Shown: positions 1-6,699 of the stretch, one piece after another
Layout of the letters: every line of letters starts with the position of its first letter
Position numbering within the stretch: position 1 is the first letter of the stretch
Origin: an uncultured Fusicatenibacter sp.
GTDB taxonomy: Bacteria; Bacillota; Clostridia; Lachnospirales; Lachnospiraceae
Direction: 5' to 3'
Assembly: GCA_902493585.1 (NCBI GenBank)
Contig: CABUPZ010000050.1
Coordinates: 1-18,235 of the forward strand
Length of the DNA stretch: 18,235 bases
Program-made: the position numbers and the translations under genes
Notes under the pieces: generated by a model
What the model saw: the letters and a program-made list of their open reading frames with translations, nothing else
Databases searched by the model: none
Told to the model about the DNA's origin: nothing

Positions 1-1491
1 GCCAGCGTAGATGTGAAAAGAATACTGAGAGAAAAGATTTATGACAAGCTGCTGCGCCTCGGGGCGTCCTACAGGGAGCAGACAGCGACTTCCGAGGTGG
101 TGCAGATGGCTGCCGAGGGAGTGGAACAGCTGGAAACGTATTTCGGGCGCTATCTGCCTCAGCTGTTTTACAGCCTGCTGGCTCCTGTGACACTGTTCGC
201 GGTGCTGAGCTTTGTGAGTCTGAAGGCAAGCGTGGTACTGCTGATCTGTGTGCCGCTGATCCCGATTTCGATTGTCGCGGTGCAGAAGTTTGCAAAAAGA
301 CTGTTGAGCAGGTACTGGGGCGTTTACACAGGACTGGGTGACAGTTTTCTGGAAAATCTTCAGGGGCTTACTACCCTCAAAATTTATCAGGCGGATGCCC
401 GGAAAGCCGAGGAGATGGACCAGGAGGCGGAACGGTTCCGAAATATCACGATGAAGGTACTGACCATGCAGCTGAATTCCACCAGTGTCATGGACATTGT
501 GGCGTATGGGGGAGCGGCGGTAGGAATGATCGTAGCGGTCAGTGAATATCTGTCCGGAACGCTGAGCTTTGCGGGAGCGCTGACGATCATCCTGCTGGCT
601 TCGGAATTTTTCATCCCGCTGCGTCTGCTGGGCTCTTTCTTCCATATTGCCATGAACGGAATGGCGGCAAGCGACAAAATTTTCCGCCTTCTGGATCTGC
701 CGGAACCGGAGAAAGGGACGAAGGAGCCGGATGGAAACCGTCTGGATGTATGTTTTGAGAATGTATCGTTTTCCTATGGGGAAGACCGGCAGATCCTGAA
801 AGAGATCAGCTTCCAGATCCCGGCAGGGTCTATGGCTTCTCTGGTAGGAGAATCCGGATGCGGAAAAAGTACGGCTGCAGCGGTGCTGATGGGAAGAAAC
901 AGGGGCTATCAGGGAAGTGTGCGCCTGGGAGGTGTGGAGCTTTCTGAGGTGTCCGAGGAGAGCCTGATGAAATCAGTGACCCGTGTGGCTCATAACAGTT
1001 ATCTGTTTAAAGGAACGGTGGAAGAAAATCTGCGGATGGGCAAGCCGGATGCAAACCGGCAGGAAATGATCGCAGTGCTGAGAAAAGTGAATCTCTGGGG
1101 ATTCCTTGAGGTACAGGAAGGACTGGATACCAAGATTCAGGAAAAGGGAAGCAATTTCTCCGGCGGCCAGTGTCAGAGGCTCGCGCTTGCCAGAGCGCTC
1201 CTGCATGACACGCCGGTGTATATTTTTGACGAGGCAACCTCCAATATTGATGTGGAGAGTGAGGAGATGATCATGGAGGTGATCCGTGAGCTGGCGAAGA
1301 CCCGCACGGTTCTGCTGATCTCCCACCGTCTTGCCAATGTGGTGACATCTGACTGCATCTATATGATGGTTCAGGGCGAAATCCGGGAAGCCGGCACACA
1401 CCAGGAACTGATGCAGAAGAACGGAAGCTATCAGAAGCTGTTTGAGAGCCAGCAGAAGCTGGAAAATTACAGAGGGAGGGCGTCAAGATGA
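1..1491 (+). CDS. ABC exporter, fused permease/ATPase, CydD-like half (5' partial)
   Basis: This is one half of a heterodimeric ABC exporter with a membrane domain fused to a nucleotide-binding domain. The frame is open to the first base of the window, so the start and first membrane helices are missing; the GTG at position 13 is internal. Two or three membrane segments follow (about bases 160-290 and 480-660). The ATPase shows Walker A GESGCGKST (847-873), signature FSGGQ (from 1156), Walker B VYIFDEA (from 1216) and an SHR switch histidine. The phrase YLPQLFYSLLAPV is typical of CydD-like proteins. It overlaps the next gene by four bases (ATGA), which indicates coupled translation and a heterodimer. 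Classic CydDC exports cysteine/glutathione for cytochrome bd assembly, but no cydAB is visible here, so the substrate is not known. Confidence 0.88.
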   Translation, partial: ASVDVKRILREKIYDKLLRLGASYREQTATSEVVQMAAEGVEQLETYFGRYLPQLFYSLLAPVTLFAVLSFVSLKASVVLLICVPLIPISIVAVQKFAKRLLSRYWGVYTGLGDSFLENLQGLTTLKIYQADARKAEEMDQEAERFRNITMKVLTMQLNSTSVMDIVAYGGAAVGMIVAVSEYLSGTLSFAGALTIILLASEFFIPLRLLGSFFHIAMNGMAASDKIFRLLDLPEPEKGTKEPDGNRLDVCFENVSFSYGEDRQILKEISFQIPAGSMASLVGESGCGKSTAAAVLMGRNRGYQGSVRLGGVELSEVSEESLMKSVTRVAHNSYLFKGTVEENLRMGKPDANRQEMIAVLRKVNLWGFLEVQEGLDTKIQEKGSNFSGGQCQRLALARALLHDTPVYIFDEATSNIDVESEEMIMEVIRELAKTRTVLLISHRLANVVTSDCIYMMVQGEIREAGTHQELMQKNGSYQKLFESQQKLENYRGRASR

Positions 1492-3179
1492 AGAAAAGAA
1501 GAAACGGAATCCAGATCATGGGAAGTCTGATCGGTCTGGTGAAACCGCTGATCCATATCATGCTGGCGGCGATCGTGCTGGGCGTGATCGGTTACCTTTG
1601 TGCGATTTTTCTGACGATCCTTGCCGGAAGCGCCATGGTGTGCGGCCTGGTGTCACAGATGCCTGTGCAGCTGCAGGGCGGTCTGTTTGACGGGGTTTCT
1701 TTTAAAGGAATCTTTGTCCTTCTGGTTGTCCTTGCGGTTCTTCGCGGTGTGTTTCATTATATGGAACAATACTGCAATCACTTTATCGCGTTTAAGCTAC
1801 TTGCAATCATCCGCCATAAGGTGTTTGCCGCTCTGCGCACCCTCTGTCCGGCGAAGCTGGAAGGAAGGGACAAGGGAAACCTGATCTCCATCATCACAAC
1901 AGATATTGAGCTATTGGAAGTTTTTTATGCCCATACGATCTCACCGATTGCCATCGCAATCCTCACTTCCCTGGTGATGACGTTGTTCATCGGAAGTTGG
2001 CATCCTCTGGCAGGAGTGCTGGCGCTGGCGGCTTATGTGGTTGTCGGAGCGATCCTTCCTATTTGGAATGGAAAGCGTGGTGGAACGAAGGGCATGGAAT
2101 TCCGGACAGAATTCGGGAATCTGAACAGCTTTGTGCTTGATTCCCTGCGCGGCCTCGATGAGACGATCCAGTACGGACAGGGAGAAACGCGTAAAGAACA
2201 GATGAGCGAGCGCTCCCGGAAACTGGGAGAGATGCAGAGGGATCTGAGCAGAATGGAAGCGTCCCAGCGAGGGGTCACCAACCTGATGATCCTGATCTTT
2301 TCCTTTGCGATGCTGTTTCTGACAATGTATCTGTATCAGAACGGTCAGGTGGGATTTGATGCGGTGGTGATCTGTACGATCGCGATGATGGGCTCTTTCG
2401 GTCCGGTGGTGGCGTTGTCCAGCCTTTCCAACAATCTGAATCAGACCCTCGCCAGCGGGGAGCGCGTCCTTTCCATTCTGGAAGAGGAGCCACAGGTGAA
2501 GGAGATCACGGACGGATGCCAGGTGGAATTTTCCGGCGCGTCCTGTGAACATGTGGATTTCTCCTATGAGGACGAGCAGATTCTGAAAGATTATTCCATC
2601 GATTTCCGGCCGGGCCAGATTGTGGGCATTCATGGAAGCAGTGGTTCCGGAAAATCCACACTCCTGAAACTTCTGATGCGGTTCTGGGATGTACAGAGCG
2701 GTACGGTGAAGATTTCCGATGAAAATATCCGGAAGATCAACACGGCGAATCTGAGGAATATGGAATCCTACGTGACGCAGGAGACTTACCTGTTTCATGA
2801 TTCCATCGCCAACAACATTGCGGTAGGAAAACCGGGAGCTTCCCGGGAGGAGATCATGGAGGCGGCGAAAAAGGCTTCGATCCATGAGTTTATCCTTTCT
2901 CTGCCGGATGGTTATGATACAGAAGTCGGAGAACTGGGAGATACGCTTTCCGGAGGCGAGCGCCAGCGGATCGGGATTGCCCGTGCCTTTCTCCATGATG
3001 CGCCGTTCCTTCTGTTGGACGAGCCGACCAGTAATCTGGATTCTCTGAACGAAGGGATCATCCTGCGTTCTCTGAATGAGACGTGCCGGGAGAAGACGGT
3101 TGTTCTGGTCTCTCACCGGAAATCCACGATGGGTATTGCTGATGTGGTTTATGAGATGGAAAACGGGAGAGTTTCCTAA
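1488..3179 (+). CDS. ABC exporter, fused permease/ATPase, CydC-like half
   Basis: This 563-residue protein is the partner half-transporter. About six membrane segments fill residues 1-300. The ATPase has Walker A GSSGSGKST (383-391), signature LSGGERQR (487-494), Walker B FLLLDEP with Asp511/Glu512 and the switch histidine His543. The start is the ATG inside the ATGA overlap with the upstream half, preceded by GAGGGAGG. Both halves keep complete visible ATPase motifs, so neither looks like an obviously degenerate site. The gene is followed directly by an intrinsic terminator, making it the last gene of its operon. The family is confident (CydC/multidrug exporter type); the substrate is not readable from sequence. 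Confidence 0.9.
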   Translation: MKKRRNGIQIMGSLIGLVKPLIHIMLAAIVLGVIGYLCAIFLTILAGSAMVCGLVSQMPVQLQGGLFDGVSFKGIFVLLVVLAVLRGVFHYMEQYCNHFIAFKLLAIIRHKVFAALRTLCPAKLEGRDKGNLISIITTDIELLEVFYAHTISPIAIAILTSLVMTLFIGSWHPLAGVLALAAYVVVGAILPIWNGKRGGTKGMEFRTEFGNLNSFVLDSLRGLDETIQYGQGETRKEQMSERSRKLGEMQRDLSRMEASQRGVTNLMILIFSFAMLFLTMYLYQNGQVGFDAVVICTIAMMGSFGPVVALSSLSNNLNQTLASGERVLSILEEEPQVKEITDGCQVEFSGASCEHVDFSYEDEQILKDYSIDFRPGQIVGIHGSSGSGKSTLLKLLMRFWDVQSGTVKISDENIRKINTANLRNMESYVTQETYLFHDSIANNIAVGKPGASREEIMEAAKKASIHEFILSLPDGYDTEVGELGDTLSGGERQRIGIARAFLHDAPFLLLDEPTSNLDSLNEGIILRSLNETCREKTVVLVSHRKSTMGIADVVYEMENGRVS

Positions 3180-3183
3180 AAAG

Positions 3184-3230
3184 AAAACTCTATGTGAATG
3201 GACGAACCATTTGCATAGAGTTTTTCTTTT
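3184..3230. terminator. Bidirectional intrinsic terminator
   Basis: An 11-bp perfect stem (3184-3194 with 3214-3224) is extended by an inner 5-bp stem (3197-3201 with 3207-3211) around a five-base loop. On the plus strand it is followed by TTTTTCTTTT, and on the minus strand the tail is also T-rich. It closes the exporter operon and can also stop transcription arriving from the minus-strand gene relics. Confidence 0.9.
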
Positions 3231-3283
3231 GCCTACTTCAAATTCAATGATTGAGTATTTTATAGCGATTCAAAATTCTTTTT

Positions 3284-3429
3284 TTACTTATCTCCAGACA
3301 ACAAAGCTGCAATATGCTGGCCGTCTACGTTGCCCTGCCGGAGCCCCTCCAGGCAGCAATGACAGTAGCAGACGACGGTGTCGGTTTGGTACTGGCTACA
3401 GTAGTTACCGGAAGCTAATAATCAGTCAT
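3284..3429 (-). pseudogene. Cys-rich C-terminal fragment, frameshifted small ORF
   Basis: On the minus strand a GGAGG site (3438-3442) lies 8 bases before an ATG (3427-3429), but that frame stops after four codons (M-T-D-Y-stop). One extra T would join it to a 45-codon frame ending at 3284 that is rich in cysteine, with VVCYCHCC and then EGLRQGNVDGQHIAALL. The composition and the CxCxCC cluster look like real coding sequence. The tail resembles the C-terminus of Fe-S/CCG-type proteins, but this is a weak resemblance and I do not assign a function. It lies 25 bases after the acetyltransferase relic, so it was probably co-transcribed with it. It may be a truncated larger gene or a 48-residue protein with a one-base deletion. 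Confidence 0.4.
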
Positions 3430-3454
3430 TTGTGATTCCTCCATGTTTTTTCAT

Positions 3455-4043
3455 TCAAAATAAGTTTTTTTCACATGCAGGATTGCTGTCAAACTGACGA
3501 AATACTCTGCAGGGATTGCTAAATGCAACGCAGTTTTCAGGAATGGAATGTGTAACAACACTGCAGGCTCCTATCACGCTGCTTTTACCTATGGTGACAC
3601 CTGGAAGTATGATACAGAAACATGATCCTGTATTTCAACAGGGAGCGCAGAGGTAGTGAAAAAGGGCTGGTTTCTTTTGGGAATGTCAAAAATCAGGCGT
3701 TTCTGCGGCAATACAGGGTGGGAAGAAGTATAAATCTGTACGTTTGAAGCAATCAGCACATAGTCGCCGATGGTGATTCCCCTGTTATCTACAAACGCGC
3801 AATTCATATTGATGATCACATGACTGCCGACAAAAATATTTTTTCCGTAATCGCAGTGAAAGGGTGTATCGATTGTAACATCGTCCCCTATGCAGCCAAG
3901 AAGCTGGGTAAGAATCGAATGTTTTTTTCGGTGTCCATATAGTCGGCGGAAGCGTACATTCTTGTTAATCTTCTTGCGTTTGCGATGCAGTTCAGAGCTT
4001 CTTCTTTTGCCGTATCAACAAAATCTTCCTTTGTGTAATTCAT
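3455..4043 (-). pseudogene. Sugar O-acetyltransferase (LacA/Maa type), broken by two lesions
   Basis: Read across frames, this is a hexapeptide-repeat (left-handed beta-helix) acetyltransferase of roughly 195 codons, close to the usual length. It begins at ATG 4041-4043, with an N-terminal helix ending ARRLTRMYASADYMDTEK. The frame is then lost in a run of seven A residues (minus strand; T at 3922-3928). The next frame gives LLGCIGDD, HCDYGKN, ITIGDYVLIASN and SSHP, the acetyl-CoA/sugar site region. A second lesion near 3608-3625 removes several residues (the expected WIGGG segment) and shifts frame again before IILPGVTIG and NPCRV, ending at TGA 3455-3457. The family normally transfers acetyl from acetyl-CoA to a sugar hydroxyl. 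Two independent lesions argue for a true pseudogene. A GGAG closer to an out-of-frame ATG upstream makes the original start uncertain. Confidence 0.85.
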
Positions 4044-4103
4044 AGACGAACATCTTTGCTCCTTTCCTGGCAGGCTTCTCATTCATGCCTGTCTGTCGTT
4101 ACT

Positions 4104-4109
4104 ATTATA
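4104..4109 (-). promoter_or_regulatory. Candidate -10 box for the acetyltransferase relic
   Basis: On the minus strand there is a perfect TATAAT, about 60 bases before the acetyltransferase start. The hexamer 17 bases upstream is TATGAT, a poor -35, which is expected of a promoter that needs an activator. The direct repeats at 4131-4169 abut this position. Confidence 0.5.
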
Positions 4110-4130
4110 ACGTCAAAGTCAGAGGTATCA

Positions 4131-4169
4131 TATCGCTATTCTGTCATTTTCTATCGTTATTCTGCCATT
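4131..4169. promoter_or_regulatory. Direct repeat, candidate AraC-type operator
   Basis: Two 18-base copies, TATCGCTATTCTGTCATT (4131-4148) and TATCGTTATTCTGCCATT (4152-4169), differ at two positions and have a period of exactly 21 bases. AraC-family activators typically bind two direct half-sites about two helical turns apart, with the proximal one touching the -35. Here the proximal copy begins where the -35 of the acetyltransferase promoter should be. An AraC-family gene lies immediately next to it. The binding role is inferred from geometry and neighbourhood. Confidence 0.6.
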
Positions 4170-4176
4170 CGCGGCG

Positions 4177-4971
4177 TTAATGTGATGGAGTATATCCCGT
4201 AACCTCATGAAAGATCTTTCCAAAGTAACTGGTATTTCCAAATCCACAGGAATATCCGATTTCTGTGACCGGCAAAGAGGTATCCGCCAGCATTTGGCAG
4301 GCAGCCTGAATGCGGTAACTCTTTATGTACTCGACAGGTGTCATATGCAGATGATACTGGAAAACTCTGTAACACTCCCTTTCGCTTAAAAAGGCAGTTT
4401 CAGCAAGCTGGGGAATCGTAATTTTCTCAGAGTAATGTTCATGGATATAGACCATCATCTGTTTCAATTTATCTGCGGCTCTGTGATCCGGCTGTGACTT
4501 CTCTTGAAGTATGGGAAGACATAATTGAAACAGACGCAGCCATATCTGCGACAGTGCGTCTCTGATCTTTAATTCATAGCCGAAGGTATCCTCCGATCAT
4601 AAGAATGCGCTGCGAATGAGATCGATTACGCTTCTGCGGCTGCCCGCAAGTAATTTCGGGTCGAAGATATGCAGCAGCTGTATGCTTTTCTCCTTGTGTG
4701 TCTGAAGCTCCGTCATGTGCAGTACGTTGGAATTGACCATGCCGGCGGAACCGGCAGAAAATGTTATGGTACGGCTGGGTGTATGGTATTTTAGCTCACC
4801 GTTTTCTATATAAAACAATTCTATGGCAGGATGCCAGTGCCATGGCACAAAAGGTTCGCGGTAATCATCCAGTTCTGCACGCGAAGCGATATATGGAAAA
4901 TCTGAAGCAGGATAAGGCAGCTTTTCCTCCTTGCTGCCAGGGTGAAATTCCAGATTGCGGGTAATTCTTAT
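4177..4971 (-). pseudogene. AraC-family transcriptional regulator, start lost and nonsense-mutated
   Basis: One continuous frame of about 264 codons encodes an AraC regulator. The N-terminal cupin sensor includes PWHWHPAIELFYIENGEL and NSNVLHM. The C-terminal double helix-turn-helix includes IPQLAETAFLSERECYRVF and TEIGYSCGFGNTSYFGKIFHEVTGYTP. The frame is interrupted by an in-frame TGA at 4597-4599, between the sensor and DNA-binding domains. At the 5' end, a good GGGAGG site lies 7 bases before ATA AGA ATT at 4971. A stop codon lies just upstream and no ATG, GTG or TTG fits, so the normal ATG appears to have mutated to ATA. It is the likely regulator of the adjacent acetyltransferase through the 21-base-period repeats. 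With start and reading frame both damaged it is probably dead, although a DNA-binding fragment could in principle still be made. Confidence 0.88.
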
Positions 4972-5013
4972 TTATTTACCTCCCGGGGCATGTTTTTACA
5001 TAAAAGGGGAAAC

Positions 5014-5053
5014 AAGGCGTATGCCGGCAGGAGAAAACTGCAACATACGCCTT
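5014..5053 (-). terminator. Hairpin after the AI-2E family gene
   Basis: A 10-bp perfect stem (5014-5023 with 5044-5053), containing GGCGTATG, lies just past the stop codon of the minus-strand transporter. The tail on that strand is only moderately T-rich (TTGTTTCCCCTTTT), so it is a weaker intrinsic terminator. Confidence 0.6.
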
Positions 5054-5059
5054 TCGTTA

Positions 5060-6268
5060 TCACATATTATTTTTTTCCTGAACAGGTTCCTGTTGGTTCT
5101 TCGGAGCGTCGGAATCGTTTTTGATCTGAGGTGCCCGAACCACCCTTTTTTTCCGTTCTGCCCGATGTACGTCATCGCGGATCAGCTGGTAAACAGAAGC
5201 GGCCAGCGGAACGCCAAGGAGCATACCCGGGATTCCGGCAAACCCTCCGCCGACAGTGACAGCGGCGATCACCCAGATGCCGGGGAGGCCGATCGAGGAA
5301 CCGACGGTTTTGGGGTAGATCAGATTGCCTTCCACCTGCTGAAGAATTACGATAAAAACGATAAATCCAAGTGCCTGAAGCGGATTGACGGTAAAAATCA
5401 TAAAAGCGCCGATGGTTGCGCCCAGGTATGCGCCAAGGATCGGAATCAGAGCGGTTGCCGCGATCGTTGCGCCGACCATCAGAGCATACGGGAAACGGAA
5501 AATCATCATACCAATCGTACAAAGCACTCCGAGAATGATAGCTTCAAGGAACTGGCCGATAATGAAGTTCTGGAATTTCGTGTTCAGGATGTTGAGAACA
5601 TATCCCAGCTTGACTGTGAAGCCACGTCCCAGATAACGGTTGCAGAGTCTTCGGAACTGACTGATCAGCTTTTCCTTTCCAAACAGCAGATAAAGAGCAA
5701 AGATGACAGCAAAGACGGTATCCATGACAATTCCTGCCACGGAACCGAAAACGCTGAAGGCAGATCCAAGAATTCCGCTGATTCCCTGGATGATAAAGTT
5801 CACCAGTTTATGAACAGTATCCTGGATGTTTACTTCTTTTTCAACGAATTGATTGAGGAAAGAAGGAAAATTTTCGGAATTTTCTATCAGCCATTCCTGA
5901 CCAAGCTGAAGATAAGCAATGGCTTCCTTTATAATAAGAGAGAATGCATTGATCAGCTCGGGAATCACCATCCGTATAATAAATGTTGCGGCAAGCAGAA
6001 TAAAAATGATGGAAAGAAAAAGGCAGACGGGTCTGCGGCTTTTTATGACATATTTATTTGTACTCTGTGGGAAATAGTGCTTTTCCATTGCTTTCATCGG
6101 AATATTTAAGGTAAAGGCAATGGCGGCGCCGACAATCAGGGGAAGGATAATGCCCCAGAGTCTGCCGAGAACATCCAGAAGTACGTCGAAATATTTGATG
6201 CTGAGGACGAAGAGTGCTGCGACAACAAAAATCTGGATGATACGGAGTTCCTTTTTGTTTGGTTTCAT
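5060..6268 (-). CDS. AI-2E family transporter (UPF0118-type membrane protein)
   Basis: This 402-residue integral membrane protein belongs to the AI-2 exporter family (TqsA/YtvI/PerM relatives). It has a short basic N-terminus, a first hydrophobic pair (IIQIFVVAALFVLSI and GIILPLIVGAAIAFTLN), a helix near residue 85, an amphipathic middle region, and a cluster of C-terminal helices. The family signature region is visible, with ALIPILGAYLGATIGA, QQVEGNLIYPKTVG, and GLPGIWVIAAVTVGGGFAGIPGMLLGVPLAA. The ATG at 6266-6268 is chosen because GGAGG lies about 7 bases upstream and the family start fits; upstream in-frame codons lie inside the promoter. The C-terminus is a polar basic tail. Members have been linked to export of quorum signals or to Na+/H+ antiport, so the substrate is open. 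It is a single-gene unit with its own promoter. Confidence 0.9.
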   Translation of the reverse strand: MKPNKKELRIIQIFVVAALFVLSIKYFDVLLDVLGRLWGIILPLIVGAAIAFTLNIPMKAMEKHYFPQSTNKYVIKSRRPVCLFLSIIFILLAATFIIRMVIPELINAFSLIIKEAIAYLQLGQEWLIENSENFPSFLNQFVEKEVNIQDTVHKLVNFIIQGISGILGSAFSVFGSVAGIVMDTVFAVIFALYLLFGKEKLISQFRRLCNRYLGRGFTVKLGYVLNILNTKFQNFIIGQFLEAIILGVLCTIGMMIFRFPYALMVGATIAATALIPILGAYLGATIGAFMIFTVNPLQALGFIVFIVILQQVEGNLIYPKTVGSSIGLPGIWVIAAVTVGGGFAGIPGMLLGVPLAASVYQLIRDDVHRAERKKRVVRAPQIKNDSDAPKNQQEPVQEKNNM

Positions 6269-6304
6269 GAAATGCCTCCTGTGAAATGTGGTGAGATACA
6301 TTTC

Positions 6305-6333
6305 ATTATAGCGTATCGGGGGAAGAAAGACAA
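6305..6333 (-). promoter_or_regulatory. Promoter for the AI-2E family gene
   Basis: On the minus strand there is TTGTCT (6328-6333), a 17-base spacer and a perfect TATAAT (6305-6310). It gives a short leader of about 30 bases before the transporter start. It sits back to back with the plus-strand promoter at 6347-6375. Confidence 0.75.
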
Positions 6334-6346
6334 GGCGTATCCGCCA

Positions 6347-6375
6347 TTGACAAGATGAAAACATGGAAGTATAAT
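6347..6375 (+). promoter_or_regulatory. Consensus promoter for the uptake operon leader
   Basis: A perfect TTGACA (6347-6352), a 17-base spacer and a perfect TATAAT (6370-6375) predict transcription from about 6382. The first supported start codon is at 6700, so the leader is over 300 bases long and includes an internal terminator. Confidence 0.8.
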
Positions 6376-6381
6376 AAATAA

Positions 6382-6633
6382 GATTCGTCAAAATGGCGGC
6401 GGTGTGCATTGCGGGGCGCCTGCAATGCCGGATGGACGATCAGAGTGATAACAGAATAAAAAACAGATGCGATGAGGAATGTAAAAGCGGTACAGTAACT
6501 CTTAATCATAAGTCCGGTGAAAGTCCGGCACGGATGCCGTGAGTGGTGACACAAGTCGGTGAAATGGTCGTATAAAAATTATGCAGGAATTCCCAGGTGG
6601 CAGTCTGTTTTTCGTGATTTTGCAGTATCGATG
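6382..6633 (+). ncRNA. Structured 5' leader, possible cobalamin-like riboswitch
   Basis: The leader between the promoter and the terminator is structured. Visible elements are a hairpin with 7-base arms (GCATTGC/GCAATGC) near its start, a CCGG/CCGG stem with the seven-base loop TGAAAGT (about 6513-6527), and right after it CACGG-ATG-CCGTG followed by AGTGGTGAC. The stem, its GGTGAAAGTCCGG sequence and the order of these elements resemble the P5-P6 core of cobalamin riboswitches. The downstream operon encodes a corrinoid/Fe-type importer, which fits. However, the usual AGGGAA box before the stem and the downstream GCCACTG box are not present, so the identity is tentative. A different attenuator class is possible. 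Confidence 0.35.
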
Positions 6634-6665
6634 CCTGTTCCGGAAGGAATGGGTTTTTTTATTTT
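6634..6665 (+). terminator. Intrinsic terminator inside the leader (attenuator)
   Basis: CCTGTTCC and GGAATGGG form an 8-bp stem (including G-U pairs) closed by a GGAA tetraloop, followed by seven T residues, A and four more T residues. It lies 34 bases before the start codon of the next gene and about 250 bases after the promoter, the position expected of a regulated attenuator. Confidence 0.75.
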
Positions 6666-6699
6666 AATAACGCAGCAGTTGCGTCAGATGGAGGAAAAG

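Noticed and set aside
1941..3116. Long minus-strand open frame opposite the second exporter half
   Set aside because: Antisense shadow; the plus-strand frame carries all the ABC motifs.
3914..3930. A-AAA-AAC slippery heptamer in frame in the acetyltransferase, suggesting programmed -1 frameshifting
   Set aside because: The -1 shift does restore the family sequence, but the same gene has a second frameshifting deletion downstream that removes conserved residues, so decay explains it better.
4597..4599. In-frame TGA in the AraC gene as a recoded (selenocysteine) codon
   Set aside because: The family has no selenocysteine at this inter-domain position, no SECIS-like hairpin was noticed after it, and the start codon is also damaged.
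4955..6109. Long open frame on the plus strand opposite the AI-2E family gene
   Set aside because: Its translation is polar low-complexity typical of an antisense shadow; the minus-strand frame has a clear family match, ribosome site and promoter.
6500..6560. Part of a group II intron or IS200/IS605 end
   Set aside because: No reverse transcriptase, transposase or intron domain V pattern is present, and the segment lies within a promoter-to-terminator leader.
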